Positions 35,310 through 43,770 of a stretch of 64,000 nt of DNA are shown here, piece by piece. The notes below the pieces were generated by a model, which saw only the letters and a list, made by a program, of their open reading frames with translations, made no database searches and was not told the DNA's origin. The DNA is from CPC320 sp002684375 (lineage in GTDB: Bacteria; Pseudomonadota; Alphaproteobacteria; Rhodobacterales; Rhodobacteraceae). Positions within the stretch are counted from its first letter, which is position 1. Each line of letters starts with the position of its first letter. The DNA lies in assembly GCA_965662545.1 (NCBI GenBank), contig CBFIHZ010000016.1, positions 1 through 64,000 on the forward strand, in the 5' to 3' direction. A program made the position numbers and the translations under genes.

Positions 35310-36412
35310 CCCGCCCAGTCTATATAAGCGCCGCGCGCCGCAGCATCGTAGCCCCACGAGGCGGGGTCTTGGCGCATCTGGCCCCGCATCAGTTGGCGTC
35401 GCCAGTACTGCAAGCCGTGATAAACGACGCGAAACTAACCAATCATCAGATCGACGAGGTAATCTGTGGCAATGCGCTGGGCGCGGGCGGTAATCCGGCG
35501 CGGGTACTGGTATTGGCGGCCGGTCTGCCGGACCAAGTCGCGGGCCTGACCATTGACCGGCAATGCTGCAGCGGGCTGGACGCGCTGCTGCTGGGCCAGG
35601 CATTAATTTCGGCGGGTCAGGCGGAAGTGGTGATCGCTGGCGGAGTAGAGAGTTATTCGCGTCGTCCCTACCGCGCCCACCGCAACCCAGATGGCACTCA
35701 GACCGCCTATGATCAGGCCCCCTTTACCCCGTGGCCCGACCGCGACCCCGACATGGCCAAAGCTGCGGATGATTTGGCAAAGCACTGCGCCATAGATCGA
35801 CACCAACAGGACAATTGGGCAATCGGCAGCCACGCCAAAGCCCTGGCCAGCCGCGCATATCTTGCGTCTGAAATATGCCAAATTGACACAGATTTAGCCA
35901 AACATGACGCCTATAGCCGCCAACTGAATACCCAGCTTTGCGCGCGGGCGAAAGCTATCCATGGCAACGTCACTCACGCAAATACAGCTGTGGCTGCTGA
36001 CGCTGCAGCGTTTTGCGTCCTGACCGCGAGACACCCTGAAACGCAACATGCCGTACAGCTTTTGGGCGGTGTCAGCACCGGTGGCGACCCGTACCTTCCC
36101 GGCCTCGCACCGATAAGGGCAATCGAGAACGTTTTAGACCGTCATCAACTCAATACCGCTAAACTGACCCATATCGAAATCATGGAAGCATTCGCCGTGC
36201 AGGCTCTGGCCTGCATCCAAGGCGCGGGTCTGGACCCCGACCTCGTCAACCGCCACGGCGGCGCTCTGGCGCGCGGCCATCCCATTGCCGCCTCTGGTGC
36301 GATCCTTGCGGTACGGCTGTTTCATGACCTACGCAACAACGGCGGTATTGGAATAGCTGCAATTGCCGCAGCCGGAGGTCTGGGCACGGCCTTGTTATTA
36401 CGAGCAGAGTAA
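35306..36412 (+). CDS. Thiolase-family protein lacking the second catalytic cysteine
   Basis: This 368-residue protein has the thiolase fold. The nucleophilic Cys is present (Cys87 in 'IDRQCCSGLDALLLG') and so is the His of 'GGALARGHPIAASGA'. At the C terminus, where thiolases have 'LCxGGGQG', it reads 'AIAAAGGLG': Ala354 (36365-36367) stands in place of the acid/base Cys. It is also shorter than the usual 390-400 residues. Thiolases join or cleave acyl-CoA units. Without that Cys, normal thiolysis should be impaired, so it may have another acyl-transfer role. It is coupled (ATGA) to the AMP-ligase and converges on bioY with 16 bp between. Confidence 0.82.
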   Translation: MTRPVYISAARRSIVAPRGGVLAHLAPHQLASPVLQAVINDAKLTNHQIDEVICGNALGAGGNPARVLVLAAGLPDQVAGLTIDRQCCSGLDALLLGQALISAGQAEVVIAGGVESYSRRPYRAHRNPDGTQTAYDQAPFTPWPDRDPDMAKAADDLAKHCAIDRHQQDNWAIGSHAKALASRAYLASEICQIDTDLAKHDAYSRQLNTQLCARAKAIHGNVTHANTAVAADAAAFCVLTARHPETQHAVQLLGGVSTGGDPYLPGLAPIRAIENVLDRHQLNTAKLTHIEIMEAFAVQALACIQGAGLDPDLVNRHGGALARGHPIAASGAILAVRLFHDLRNNGGIGIAAIAAAGGLGTALLLRAE

Positions 36413-36428
36413 ACGCAGTTTCAATGGG

Positions 36429-36977
36429 TTAAGCCCGAGACAACAGGCTGTCGGGCCGCGCTTTGGCCAAACCAGCTGTAATATATCCCGCCAAAATTGC
36501 CTTTAGGATATCGCCTGGCATGAACGGCAGCATCGCAGTGAACAGCGCTTGGTCAAGACCGGACGAGGTCGCCATCATATAATAAGGCACCGCAATCAAA
36601 TAGAGCGCACCGATGCCACCACCCGCCGCCGCACATCCTGCCACCAGAGGAATATTATCCGAGCGCCAGCGCTCCATGATCAGACCGGCCGCAAAAGCCG
36701 CAAATGGGAAACCGAACAAAAATCCCGCCCATGGTGTGCCAAACACACCCAAACCACCGCGACCGCCGGCCAACAACGGCAAACCGATGGCCACGAGCAA
36801 AAGAAACAGCAAGACAGCCTTCGCCCCGCGTCTGGATCCAAGCACCGTGCCACAGAGCATAATCCCCATGCTTTGTGCGGTGATAGGAATGCCCGAAGCC
36901 AACGTAAATTTAGGCACCAGCCCCAGAGCAGCAATCAAGGCTGCAAAAAGCGCAATTATGACTATATTTTTTTCCAT
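36429..36977 (-). CDS. bioY: Biotin importer, substrate-binding membrane subunit (S component)
   Basis: This 182-residue protein has six hydrophobic helices. BioY landmarks are 'LGLVPKFTLASGIPITAQSMGIMLCGTVLGSRRGAKAVLLFLLLVAIGLPLLAGGRGGLGVF', covering the conserved biotin-site loops, and 'GPWAGFLFGF'-like text after it. It binds biotin with high affinity and, with BioM and BioN, forms an energy-coupling-factor importer. A longer frame starts at 37016, but ATG 36977 has AAAGGTC upstream and fits the family. It lies 13 bp after bioN at the end of the leftward bioM-bioN-bioY operon. No biotin synthesis genes are in the window, so the cell may depend on import. Confidence 0.93.
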   Translation of the reverse strand: MEKNIVIIALFAALIAALGLVPKFTLASGIPITAQSMGIMLCGTVLGSRRGAKAVLLFLLLVAIGLPLLAGGRGGLGVFGTPWAGFLFGFPFAAFAAGLIMERWRSDNIPLVAGCAAAGGGIGALYLIAVPYYMMATSSGLDQALFTAMLPFMPGDILKAILAGYITAGLAKARPDSLLSRA

Positions 36978-36990
36978 AATGAAAGACCTT

Positions 36991-37602
36991 TCAAATCTTG
37001 TCTGGCTCGATTCCACCGCGGGCCCTTAGGGCCTCAGCCACCGTATCAGCATCGTCTAAAGCCAAAAGCGCCAAGGGCACAACCACCCGCCATCCCGCAG
37101 GCCGGGTGCTGCGGCTACGCCAGCTTTGAACCAACAGACCGCCTTTTTCTATCAAGACCGGAAGAAACCGAATGAACATCGCAATCGACAAGGCCAAGAT
37201 TTGGGGCCGCAATCCAAACCGGCGAAACGGCGTTACCACGCGTGTCACCAAAGCGATGACCTCGTCCAGCTGGCTGGTCATTGTCACAAGATTGGCCAGG
37301 GCCACAGCGCTAATCATACGCAGGATAATAATCAATCCCGGCAGGATGTCATGCGTGAAAGCATGCCATAAAAAAACAATCCCAACAAAAGGCCACAGCG
37401 GCCAAAGCATGCGCAGGCCCTCTTTGAAAAACGTCCCGCCCGGCAATAAATACAGACCCAGGACAAACGCCAGTGCTGCGGCTTGCAAATATATGTTTCC
37501 AATTAGAAACAACGTAATACTGGCAACCATCAACAGAAAAAACTTCGGACCAGGTGGTACGTTATGATAGGGTGATTTAACCGGTGATGTCAGCGAAAAC
37601 AT
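36991..37602 (-). CDS. bioN: Biotin importer, energy-coupling transmembrane protein (T component)
   Basis: This 203-residue membrane protein is of the ECF T-component family (CbiQ/BioN). Several hydrophobic helices are followed by the characteristic coupling region 'DEVIALVTRVVTPFRRFGLRPQILALSIAMFIRFLPVLIEKGGLLVQSWRSRSTRP', with the Ala-Arg-type helices that contact the ATPase. It transmits ATP energy from BioM to BioY. The ATG at 37602 is preceded by GGAGGGC and overlaps the end of bioM by 26 bp, so translation is coupled; a start at 37689 would lie deep in bioM. Confidence 0.9.
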   Translation of the reverse strand: MFSLTSPVKSPYHNVPPGPKFFLLMVASITLFLIGNIYLQAAALAFVLGLYLLPGGTFFKEGLRMLWPLWPFVGIVFLWHAFTHDILPGLIIILRMISAVALANLVTMTSQLDEVIALVTRVVTPFRRFGLRPQILALSIAMFIRFLPVLIEKGGLLVQSWRSRSTRPAGWRVVVPLALLALDDADTVAEALRARGGIEPDKI

Positions 37603-38317
37603 CCTGCCCTCCGATCGCATCCATTGCGGCGCTATAAGCTGGCAAAACCGCCTGAGGCGCACCGTCCATCTGGACTGTTCCGCGCTCAAGCCAGATCACG
37701 CGATCATAAGTGCACAGAGCCTCCAAGTCATGGGAGATATGTAAGATAGTTTGGTCGATATCTTCCAATATTTGTGTCAACTGCCGGGTGATCGGTCGGT
37801 CAAGACCGGTGAAAGGCTCATCAAGAACGATGACCGCTGGTTGCATGGCCAAAACGGACATCAGGCAAACCAAATGCCTCTGGCCCTGCGACAAGGTGCT
37901 GATTGAGCGGTTGCTCCAGGCCGCTTTTCCAAACTGGGCCAATGCTTCTGCGACCATCTGGCGCACTGCGTCTTTGGAATACCCTTGTTGGGTAAGCCCA
38001 AACGACATCTCTTCCAGCACCGTCGGAAAGATGATTTGATGATCAGGGTTTTGAAACAAGATACCTATTTTAGATAAAGCTTTGCGCCGGTTTTTGAAAA
38101 TATCAATGTCATCCACAAGCACCCGTCCCTGGTCTGGTTTGATCAACCCGCATACGACACGCGCGAGCGTCGATTTTCCTGACCCGTTACGGCCGACAAA
38201 ACCGATACGCGGTGTGCTCAGATCCAAGGTTATCTCATTCAGGATAGCATGCCCGGATTTCACCAGAGACACACCCTGAATAGAGACCCGGCCGTTATTT
38301 GAAATAAGCTGTCCCAT
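37577..38317 (-). CDS. bioM: Biotin importer, ATP-binding protein
   Basis: This 246-residue ABC ATPase has Walker A 'GRNGSGKST' (about residues 42-50), Q-loop 'ILFQNPDHQIIFPTVLEEMSFGL' typical of ECF ATPases, signature 'LSQGQRHLVCLM', and Walker B 'VIVLDEPFTGLD'. The signature has 'SQGQ', common in this group. It hydrolyses ATP to drive biotin uptake through BioN and BioY. It is first in the leftward operon. I see no clear biotin-repressor site in the short upstream region. Confidence 0.92.
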   Translation of the reverse strand: MGQLISNNGRVSIQGVSLVKSGHAILNEITLDLSTPRIGFVGRNGSGKSTLARVVCGLIKPDQGRVLVDDIDIFKNRRKALSKIGILFQNPDHQIIFPTVLEEMSFGLTQQGYSKDAVRQMVAEALAQFGKAAWSNRSISTLSQGQRHLVCLMSVLAMQPAVIVLDEPFTGLDRPITRQLTQILEDIDQTILHISHDLEALCTYDRVIWLERGTVQMDGAPQAVLPAYSAAMDAIGGQDVFADITG

Positions 38318-38412
38318 TTGTGTCCGTGATATGCCTCTGTCAGACCGCTATATCAACCACTGTGTGGGAAAAACACCCGTCTGTTCACAAAAGCCAGACA
38401 CAAAATGAAAAC

Positions 38413-38434
38413 GGCCGCTTGATATGAAGCGACC
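38413..38434 (-). terminator. Terminator of the small exported protein gene
   Basis: GGCCGCTT (38413-38420), loop GATATG, AAGCGACC (38427-38434) pair over 8 bp with one G-U wobble in the leftward transcript, followed there by GTTTTCATTTT. It lies 45 bp past the stop of the 59-residue gene. Confidence 0.7.
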
Positions 38435-38478
38435 GCCTTGAACTCAAGTTCTAAACTAAAGCCTCTACGGCTTGGTGC

Positions 38479-38658
38479 TCACCCTGCAACGGCAACAACA
38501 ATGGCAAGCAACAACAGCGGCATCAACATACCCGACGAGGATCCTGCCGCAGCTTCTTCCATAATTACTGGAGCTTCCATAACAGGCTCCATCATTCCGC
38601 CTGCAGAGGCCGTTGAAGCCGCAGCGATTAATACAGCAGCAAGAACAGTTTTCTTCAT
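38479..38658 (-). CDS. Small exported protein with C-terminal hydrophobic helix (59 residues)
   Basis: An ATG with a perfect AGGAG site and an A-run spacer opens a 59-codon leftward frame. It encodes a Sec signal ('MKKTVLAAVLIAAASTASA', cleavage before Gly20). A short acidic middle follows ('MEPVMEAPVIMEEAAAGSSS'), then a terminal hydrophobic helix ('MLMPLLLLAIVVAVAG'). A good terminator follows. Similar tiny 'MEEPVI...' proteins occur in Rhodobacterales, with no known role. It is probably anchored in the inner membrane with the acidic part in the periplasm. The rightward frame over the same DNA (38438-38671) is its antisense shadow. Confidence 0.75.
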   Translation of the reverse strand: MKKTVLAAVLIAAASTASAGGMMEPVMEAPVIMEEAAAGSSSGMLMPLLLLAIVVAVAG

Positions 38659-38795
38659 TTTTTTCTCCTGAAATTGCTCTCTCTATTGTCAAACAAATGC
38701 GAGAGAAGCACCCAAATTTATACTATTAAAATAAAAAGCTTAAGCTTTATTCGACCAAGCGTATCTGTGATATGTTACCATTGCAAGGCTTTTAA

Positions 38796-39407
38796 TCAAA
38801 TCAGCAGCACCTGAGTACCCACTTTGACCCGGGAAAATAAGTCCGCGATGTGGTGATTATATAACCCAATACAACCATTTGACGAACGGCGGCCAATCTT
38901 ACGCGTATCATGCGTGCCATGTATCCGGTAATATTTCCAGCTGAGATACAAAGCATGCGTCCCAAGCGGATTATCCGGCCCTGGCGGAACATGATCTGGC
39001 CACTCTGGGTTGCGAAGCTTCATTGACGGCGTCGGTCGCCAACTCGGCCCTTCTACCAGCCGGGTGATACGGGTGCGTCCGCGCCGTGTCAGCGTTTCCG
39101 TCAACGGCACACTGGTGGGATAAAGCTGATAGCTCATACCGTCACCAGACCAGTGATGTAGAGCCCGCGAAGTAATATCGACCAAAATCGCGCCATTTTT
39201 CAAATTCTTGAAATAGGGTTGCCATTCATACGACCTGAAACTGGAAATATTGCGCCGGACTGCGCTTGAAATTTCCCCCTCAAGTTCCACAGTTTCTGCA
39301 GGGTCAAGCGTTTGTGTGGTCTGTGACAACGCTGGCGTCGCCAGAAAACCCACACTCGCCGCTAAAAACTGACGACGCCCCAGACCATTTCCAAATTTAT
39401 TTATCAT
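38796..39407 (-). CDS. L,D-transpeptidase (YkuD domain), exported
   Basis: This 203-residue protein has a twin-arginine-like signal ('GLGRRQFLAASVGFLATPALS'). A YkuD catalytic domain follows, with the motif 'HGTHDTRKIGRRSSNGCIGLYN' carrying the conserved His and the nucleophilic Cys of 'SxGCI'. Such enzymes make 3-3 cross-links in peptidoglycan or attach proteins to it in the periplasm. AGGAG precedes ATG 39407. The gene is divergent from a CAP-domain lipoprotein gene, beyond which a second L,D-transpeptidase (40099) faces back. Confidence 0.92.
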   Translation of the reverse strand: MINKFGNGLGRRQFLAASVGFLATPALSQTTQTLDPAETVELEGEISSAVRRNISSFRSYEWQPYFKNLKNGAILVDITSRALHHWSGDGMSYQLYPTSVPLTETLTRRGRTRITRLVEGPSWRPTPSMKLRNPEWPDHVPPGPDNPLGTHALYLSWKYYRIHGTHDTRKIGRRSSNGCIGLYNHHIADLFSRVKVGTQVLLI

Positions 39408-39568
39408 TATATCTCCTGAGCAACGGCCCTCCGCGACGGTATGTCTACTTTACCGGCAGCCTGTCCGCAATTCACCTTTTCTTGATTTATTGAGGTGATA
39501 TCAAACTAGATTTGTATCATCACGCGAAGCACGTTAAACAAGCCAAGAAAAAATGGTTTGAGATTAGT

Positions 39569-40108
39569 ATGTATTTTCTTCGTTCAATATTTTTTATGGT
39601 GGCATTGGGGATCTCTGCCTGCACCACCGGGATGGCTCCACAACTGGGTCCGGACGGCCGTCCCTTGCCCAAAGTGTATCGCATTATCGAAAAAAACCAA
39701 AGCCAAGTGCAATTTCAAATGTTAGACGCAATCAATGCCATTCGTACCGCTGCGGCCAATGGCCCGCTTACCTTTGATAGTGCGCTTAACGCGGCCGCTG
39801 CCACCCATTCTCGCGACATGTCGACCCAAAACCGTCCTTGGCATTTCGGCTCAGATGGATCCTCTCCAATAGTCCGCTCCCAGCGCGCTGGCTATACAGG
39901 CACCTTTCTAGGCGAAACCATTTCTGAAACATTTGAAACCGAGCTTGAGACACTAAGTGCTTGGCTGAGCCAAGACGACACTCGGAAAGTGATACTAGAC
40001 CCGCGTGCTACCGATCTTGGCTTTGCGTGGTATCAAGAGCAGAACGGCAAGATATGGTGGACCTTGCTGACCGGTGCGCAACAAACGTCAGATTGGGTTC
40101 AAGGGTAA
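39569..40108 (+). CDS. CAP/SCP-domain lipoprotein
   Basis: This 179-residue protein has a lipoprotein signal ('FFMVALGISAC', lipobox Cys near residue 17) and a CAP-superfamily domain. 'MLDAINAIRTAAANGPLTFDSALNAAAATHSRDMS' and 'FLGETISETFETELETLSAWLSQD' match the family's His/Glu clefts. In bacteria these proteins are thought to act in the cell envelope; most are uncharacterised. ATG 39569 gives the signal; an upstream ATG at 39512 would bury it. Its 3' end overlaps the convergent L,D-transpeptidase gene by 10 bp. Confidence 0.82.
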   Translation: MYFLRSIFFMVALGISACTTGMAPQLGPDGRPLPKVYRIIEKNQSQVQFQMLDAINAIRTAAANGPLTFDSALNAAAATHSRDMSTQNRPWHFGSDGSSPIVRSQRAGYTGTFLGETISETFETELETLSAWLSQDDTRKVILDPRATDLGFAWYQEQNGKIWWTLLTGAQQTSDWVQG

Positions 40109-40593
40109 ATACGCACCGGTGTTCCAGGTTTGACGTGGGCAAACATATATTCGACCTGCTCATTGGTCACCGCAATGCAACCAAGGGTCCAATCTTTGGT
40201 CAAGCGCCGAGGCTTGTTAGGCTGACCGTGAATAAAAATATCACCACCGGGTGACTTTCCTAACGCCCGTGCCCGCGCCCTGTCTTTATTGTTGGGGTAA
40301 GAAATTCCTAAAGACAGGTGAAACTCACTGTCTGGATTATACCGATTAATAACATAGCGACCCTCTGGCGTTTTACCGTCGCCCTCTATCGCTTTATGGC
40401 CGCGAGGGTTAAACCCCAAATCAATCTTATAAGTCTTTAAAACGGTTTTTTTGTGCATTAAATACAGCCGCCTTTGTTCTTTCATAACGATAATCTCTGT
40501 AATATCTTTTCCGCCGGCCCAAAACATATTTGGCATGCAGCCCGACACGCTCAAGGCAATAAGGCCAAGCCAAAGAAATTTTATAACCCACAT
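40099..40593 (-). CDS. L,D-transpeptidase lipoprotein
   Basis: This 164-residue protein has a lipoprotein signal ('FLWLGLIALSVSGC', Cys19) and a YkuD domain. It keeps 'GGDIFIHGQPNKPRRLTKDWTLGCIAVTNEQVEYMF' with the His and nucleophilic Cys. 'NPRGHKAIEGDGKTPEGRYVINRYNPDSEFHLSLGISYPN' is the usual substrate-side region. It likely acts on peptidoglycan while anchored to the outer membrane. It is convergent with the CAP lipoprotein gene. Its sequence differs enough from the enzyme at 38796 that the two are not a recent duplication. Confidence 0.9.
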   Translation of the reverse strand: MWVIKFLWLGLIALSVSGCMPNMFWAGGKDITEIIVMKEQRRLYLMHKKTVLKTYKIDLGFNPRGHKAIEGDGKTPEGRYVINRYNPDSEFHLSLGISYPNNKDRARARALGKSPGGDIFIHGQPNKPRRLTKDWTLGCIAVTNEQVEYMFAHVKPGTPVRIYP

Positions 40594-40669
40594 TTGCCCA
40601 CTCGATTTTTTTAAGCTTGTTTACAGATAGAAAAACCATTTGGACAGGGATTTTATTCAATTTCACCAC

Positions 40670-41899
40670 TTACGCAGGCGTGCTGAATTGTGCTGCCAGT
40701 TCCACATGGGCAGACCAGCGAAACTGATCCACCACCTGTACCCAATCAAGCGTAAAGCCCGCGGCAATCAGAACTGCGGCGTCCCGGGCGAATGTCACCG
40801 GATTACAAGACACATAGGCAACACGGCGCAACGCCCCAGCTCGGGCTGCGGCAATCGTGGCAATCTGTGCCTCGGCCCCAGCACGGGGTGGGTCCAGTAC
40901 GATACCATCAAAGCGCCGAAGCTCTTCCGTTAAAAGTGGCCTGCGAAATAAATCCCGCGTCTCATGGCTGACTTTTTTCAACCCATCAGCCTGTCGCCAC
41001 CCATGATCCAGCGCCTTCAACATGGTATCGATTGAATCGACGGCGTGAATTTCGGCCTGTTGCGCCATAGGCAACGTAAACGTGCCACTGCCACAAAACA
41101 AATCAACCACGCGCCGAGCCCCGGTGATTGCCTCCATAACAGCGGCCGTCAAGGCGTGCTCTCCATGTTCGGTTGCTTGTAAAAAAGACCCCGGCGGTGG
41201 CGAAACTAACGCAGATCCAAATCGTTGTAGTGGCGGCTGGCGCATCGCGAGCGTTTCATCATCCCAATGCAATCGCGCCAATCGAAAGGTCTCTGCATGT
41301 CCAGCCAGTACCGATCGTAGCGCTTGATCAAGCGGTTTACCCCCTTTGACGGACACATCCAACCCAACCTCAGAATGAATGACAGTCACTGTTAATTCCG
41401 CTTTGCGGCTGGCACCCGTGATGGTCAAAGCCTCGACCATCGGCAGTGCAGCCACCAATTCTTGTTGCAGCAATTGACAGTTTGGCACCGCAACAACGAT
41501 ACCTGACGCACGGGCATGAAACCCCGCCAAAGCACCTTTTTTGGTCCGGCGTGCTGAAAAAACCGCCCGTCGGCGGCTACGTGATGGCGATGTTTGAATG
41601 GGCCGGAACGTGGTATGAAGCCCGTGTGCAGACAGTGCATTGCGCACAACATCTGTTTTAAAATCGGCAACAAAACCGTCAGAGGCATGTTGAAGCTGAC
41701 AGCCCCCACAGGTTTTAAAATGCACACAAGGCGCGGCAACCCTATGATCGGATGGCGTGACTATGCGGACCTCACGCAACACGTTCCCATCCAATTTTCC
41801 GGTTACCCGTTCTCCCGGCAGGGTCACGGGGACAAAGACCGGTCCCTCGGCGATGCCATCGCCTTGGTGGCCCATTCTTAGAATTGTAAACTCTTCCAT
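40670..41899 (-). CDS. 23S rRNA (uracil-5)-methyltransferase, RlmD/RumA type
   Basis: This 409-residue TrmA-family RNA methyltransferase starts with a short TRAM-like part, then the iron-sulfur cysteines in 'CVHFKTCGGCQLQHA'. The SAM domain follows ('VVDLFCGSGTFTLPMAQQAEIHAVDSI'), with 'GIVLDPPRAGAE' and the catalytic Cys in 'VAYVSCNPVTFARDA'. It methylates C5 of a uridine in rRNA; whether the site equals RlmD's U1939 is not decided by sequence. It is leftward and 38 bp after the end of the ABC exporter block. Confidence 0.88.
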   Translation of the reverse strand: MEEFTILRMGHQGDGIAEGPVFVPVTLPGERVTGKLDGNVLREVRIVTPSDHRVAAPCVHFKTCGGCQLQHASDGFVADFKTDVVRNALSAHGLHTTFRPIQTSPSRSRRRAVFSARRTKKGALAGFHARASGIVVAVPNCQLLQQELVAALPMVEALTITGASRKAELTVTVIHSEVGLDVSVKGGKPLDQALRSVLAGHAETFRLARLHWDDETLAMRQPPLQRFGSALVSPPPGSFLQATEHGEHALTAAVMEAITGARRVVDLFCGSGTFTLPMAQQAEIHAVDSIDTMLKALDHGWRQADGLKKVSHETRDLFRRPLLTEELRRFDGIVLDPPRAGAEAQIATIAAARAGALRRVAYVSCNPVTFARDAAVLIAAGFTLDWVQVVDQFRWSAHVELAAQFSTPA

Positions 41900-41937
41900 G
41901 CGACCCAGATACTGTGCATAGCCTTTGACGCAAAGCC

Positions 41938-43770
41938 CTATTCGGCGGCCTGACGGGTTTCAATAAACCCGCCCGATTGACGTTTCCAATAGCGACAATA
42001 CAGCCCACCTTTTTCCAACAGGTCTGCATGGCTGCCTGTTTCAACGATGTGGCCCTGATCCATAACGATGATCCGGTCCATTTTGCTGAGTGTCGAAAGA
42101 CGGTGCGCGATGGCCAAAACGGTCTTGCCTTGCATTACCCGCTCCAATGCGGTCTGGATTGCCGCCTCAACCTCACTGTCCAATGCGCTGGTGGCCTCAT
42201 CAAGAACCAGAATCGGCGCGTCTTTTAGAATGGCCCGCGCCAGGGCAATGCGTTGACGCTGGCCACCGGACAATTTAACACCCTGCTCACCAAGATGCGC
42301 ATCATAGCCGGTGCGGCCTTTGTAATCCTCCAATTGCAGAATAAACTCATGGGCCTCGGCCTGTTTGGCAGCATCGATCAGGTCTGCGTCGCTGGCATCA
42401 GCGCGCCCATAGCGAATGTTATCACGCGCCGAACGGTTGAACAGGGCTGTTTCCTGCGTCACCATACCTATTTGGCGTCGCAAGCTTTCCTGAGTGACCG
42501 TGCGCAGGTTATGCCCATCTATGCTCACAGAGCCTTTTTCTGTATCGTAAAGCCGCAGCAACAGCGCCACCAGTGTTGATTTGCCTGCCCCCGACGCTCC
42601 AACAACGCCCACTTTCTCACCCGCCTTAATGGTAAGTGATATATCATCCACACCCCCAATATCGCGGCCATAAGCAAAGCGTATGCCATCAAAAACAATC
42701 TCTGCCTGCGCCACATACAGCGGGCGAGCGTCGGGCGCGTCGGTCAAATCATGCGGCGGCGACAAGGTCTGGATACCATCTTCGACCTCGCCGAGATTGG
42801 CATAAAGCGTCATCAACGTATAGCTTACCCATCCGGTCATCTGCGACAAGCGCAACGAAATCGCCCCAGCAGCGGCAATATCCCCAGCACTAACGCTGCC
42901 GGTATTCCAAAACCACAGGCTACCGCCCACCATCACCACTGGCAGAACGCCGGCCAGCGCATTGAGACAAAATCGAAACCAAGCCGATATGTAACCATAG
43001 TCAATCGAGCTGTCCCGAAAACCGCTCATCGCCTGAAGCGCGGCACGATCTTCATGATCGGCATGGGCGAACAACTTGACGGTTTTGATATTGGTGACAG
43101 TATCAACAATCTGACCGGTCACTGTAGCGCGGGCTCCTGCGCGCGCTGCAGACCGCCGCCGGATCAACGGCATAAAATGCCGGATCATCAGAAGATAGGC
43201 CGCCAGCCAGCCAAGCAGGCCGGCTGTGAGAAAAAGATCAATGGACGTCAGCATCAACGCAGCCCCGACAATGGACGCCAATGCAAACAAAACCGTATGC
43301 ACCACTTCAACCACCACATCGGTAACTGCGCGGGCGGTTTGCATTTCTTTTTGCGCAATACGTCCAGCAAAATCATTATCAAAAAACCGGACTGATTGAC
43401 CCAGAGTCCAACGATGCAAGCGTGACAGCACAAGATTAAACACGTTCGGTGTCACCACAACCGATTGGACAAATGAAAACACGCCAAAAATAACCGGTCG
43501 GGCCAACAGGAAAAACGCCACACCCGCCACTAACAGCCAGACCTGATTGCTCATAGGATTTTGCGGCGATGTCGCAAGCGCTGCATCCACCAAAACACCC
43601 AACATCAAGACCGCAGAAACCTCGACCACACCGGCCAGAACAGAGGCAAGACCGGAAAGCCACAAAGCAGGCATGCTGCCCGCCAGCGCCCATCGAAAAA
43701 ACGCCATAACCGTTGAGGGCGGTGGCCCGCTGGCTGGCGCCAGATAATTTATCCAGTTTGATGGTGTCAT
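41938..43770 (-). CDS. ABC exporter, half-transporter with fused ATPase (first of three)
   Basis: This 610-residue protein has an N-terminal six-helix exporter domain (to about residue 330) and a C-terminal ATPase. The ATPase has Walker A 'GASGAGKST', Q-loop 'MVTQETALF', signature 'LSGGQRQRIALARAIL', Walker B 'ILVLDEATSALDSE' and H-loop His in 'AIAHRLST'. It probably exports a lipid, drug or peptide as a dimer, perhaps a heterodimer with its neighbour. Its ATG overlaps the stop of the preceding ABC gene by 4 bp. It is the most divergent of the three: it lacks the N-terminal 'FRxFENLxDPY' motif the other two share. Confidence 0.88.
   Translation of the reverse strand: MTPSNWINYLAPASGPPPSTVMAFFRWALAGSMPALWLSGLASVLAGVVEVSAVLMLGVLVDAALATSPQNPMSNQVWLLVAGVAFFLLARPVIFGVFSFVQSVVVTPNVFNLVLSRLHRWTLGQSVRFFDNDFAGRIAQKEMQTARAVTDVVVEVVHTVLFALASIVGAALMLTSIDLFLTAGLLGWLAAYLLMIRHFMPLIRRRSAARAGARATVTGQIVDTVTNIKTVKLFAHADHEDRAALQAMSGFRDSSIDYGYISAWFRFCLNALAGVLPVVMVGGSLWFWNTGSVSAGDIAAAGAISLRLSQMTGWVSYTLMTLYANLGEVEDGIQTLSPPHDLTDAPDARPLYVAQAEIVFDGIRFAYGRDIGGVDDISLTIKAGEKVGVVGASGAGKSTLVALLLRLYDTEKGSVSIDGHNLRTVTQESLRRQIGMVTQETALFNRSARDNIRYGRADASDADLIDAAKQAEAHEFILQLEDYKGRTGYDAHLGEQGVKLSGGQRQRIALARAILKDAPILVLDEATSALDSEVEAAIQTALERVMQGKTVLAIAHRLSTLSKMDRIIVMDQGHIVETGSHADLLEKGGLYCRYWKRQSGGFIETRQAAE

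Noticed and set aside
38318..38400. BioR-type biotin operator upstream of bioM
   Set aside because: No clear TTATnnATAA-like palindrome was found in this short gap.
38438..38671. Rightward 77-codon frame opposite the small exported protein
   Set aside because: It is the antisense of a gene with a perfect ribosome site, signal peptide and terminator.
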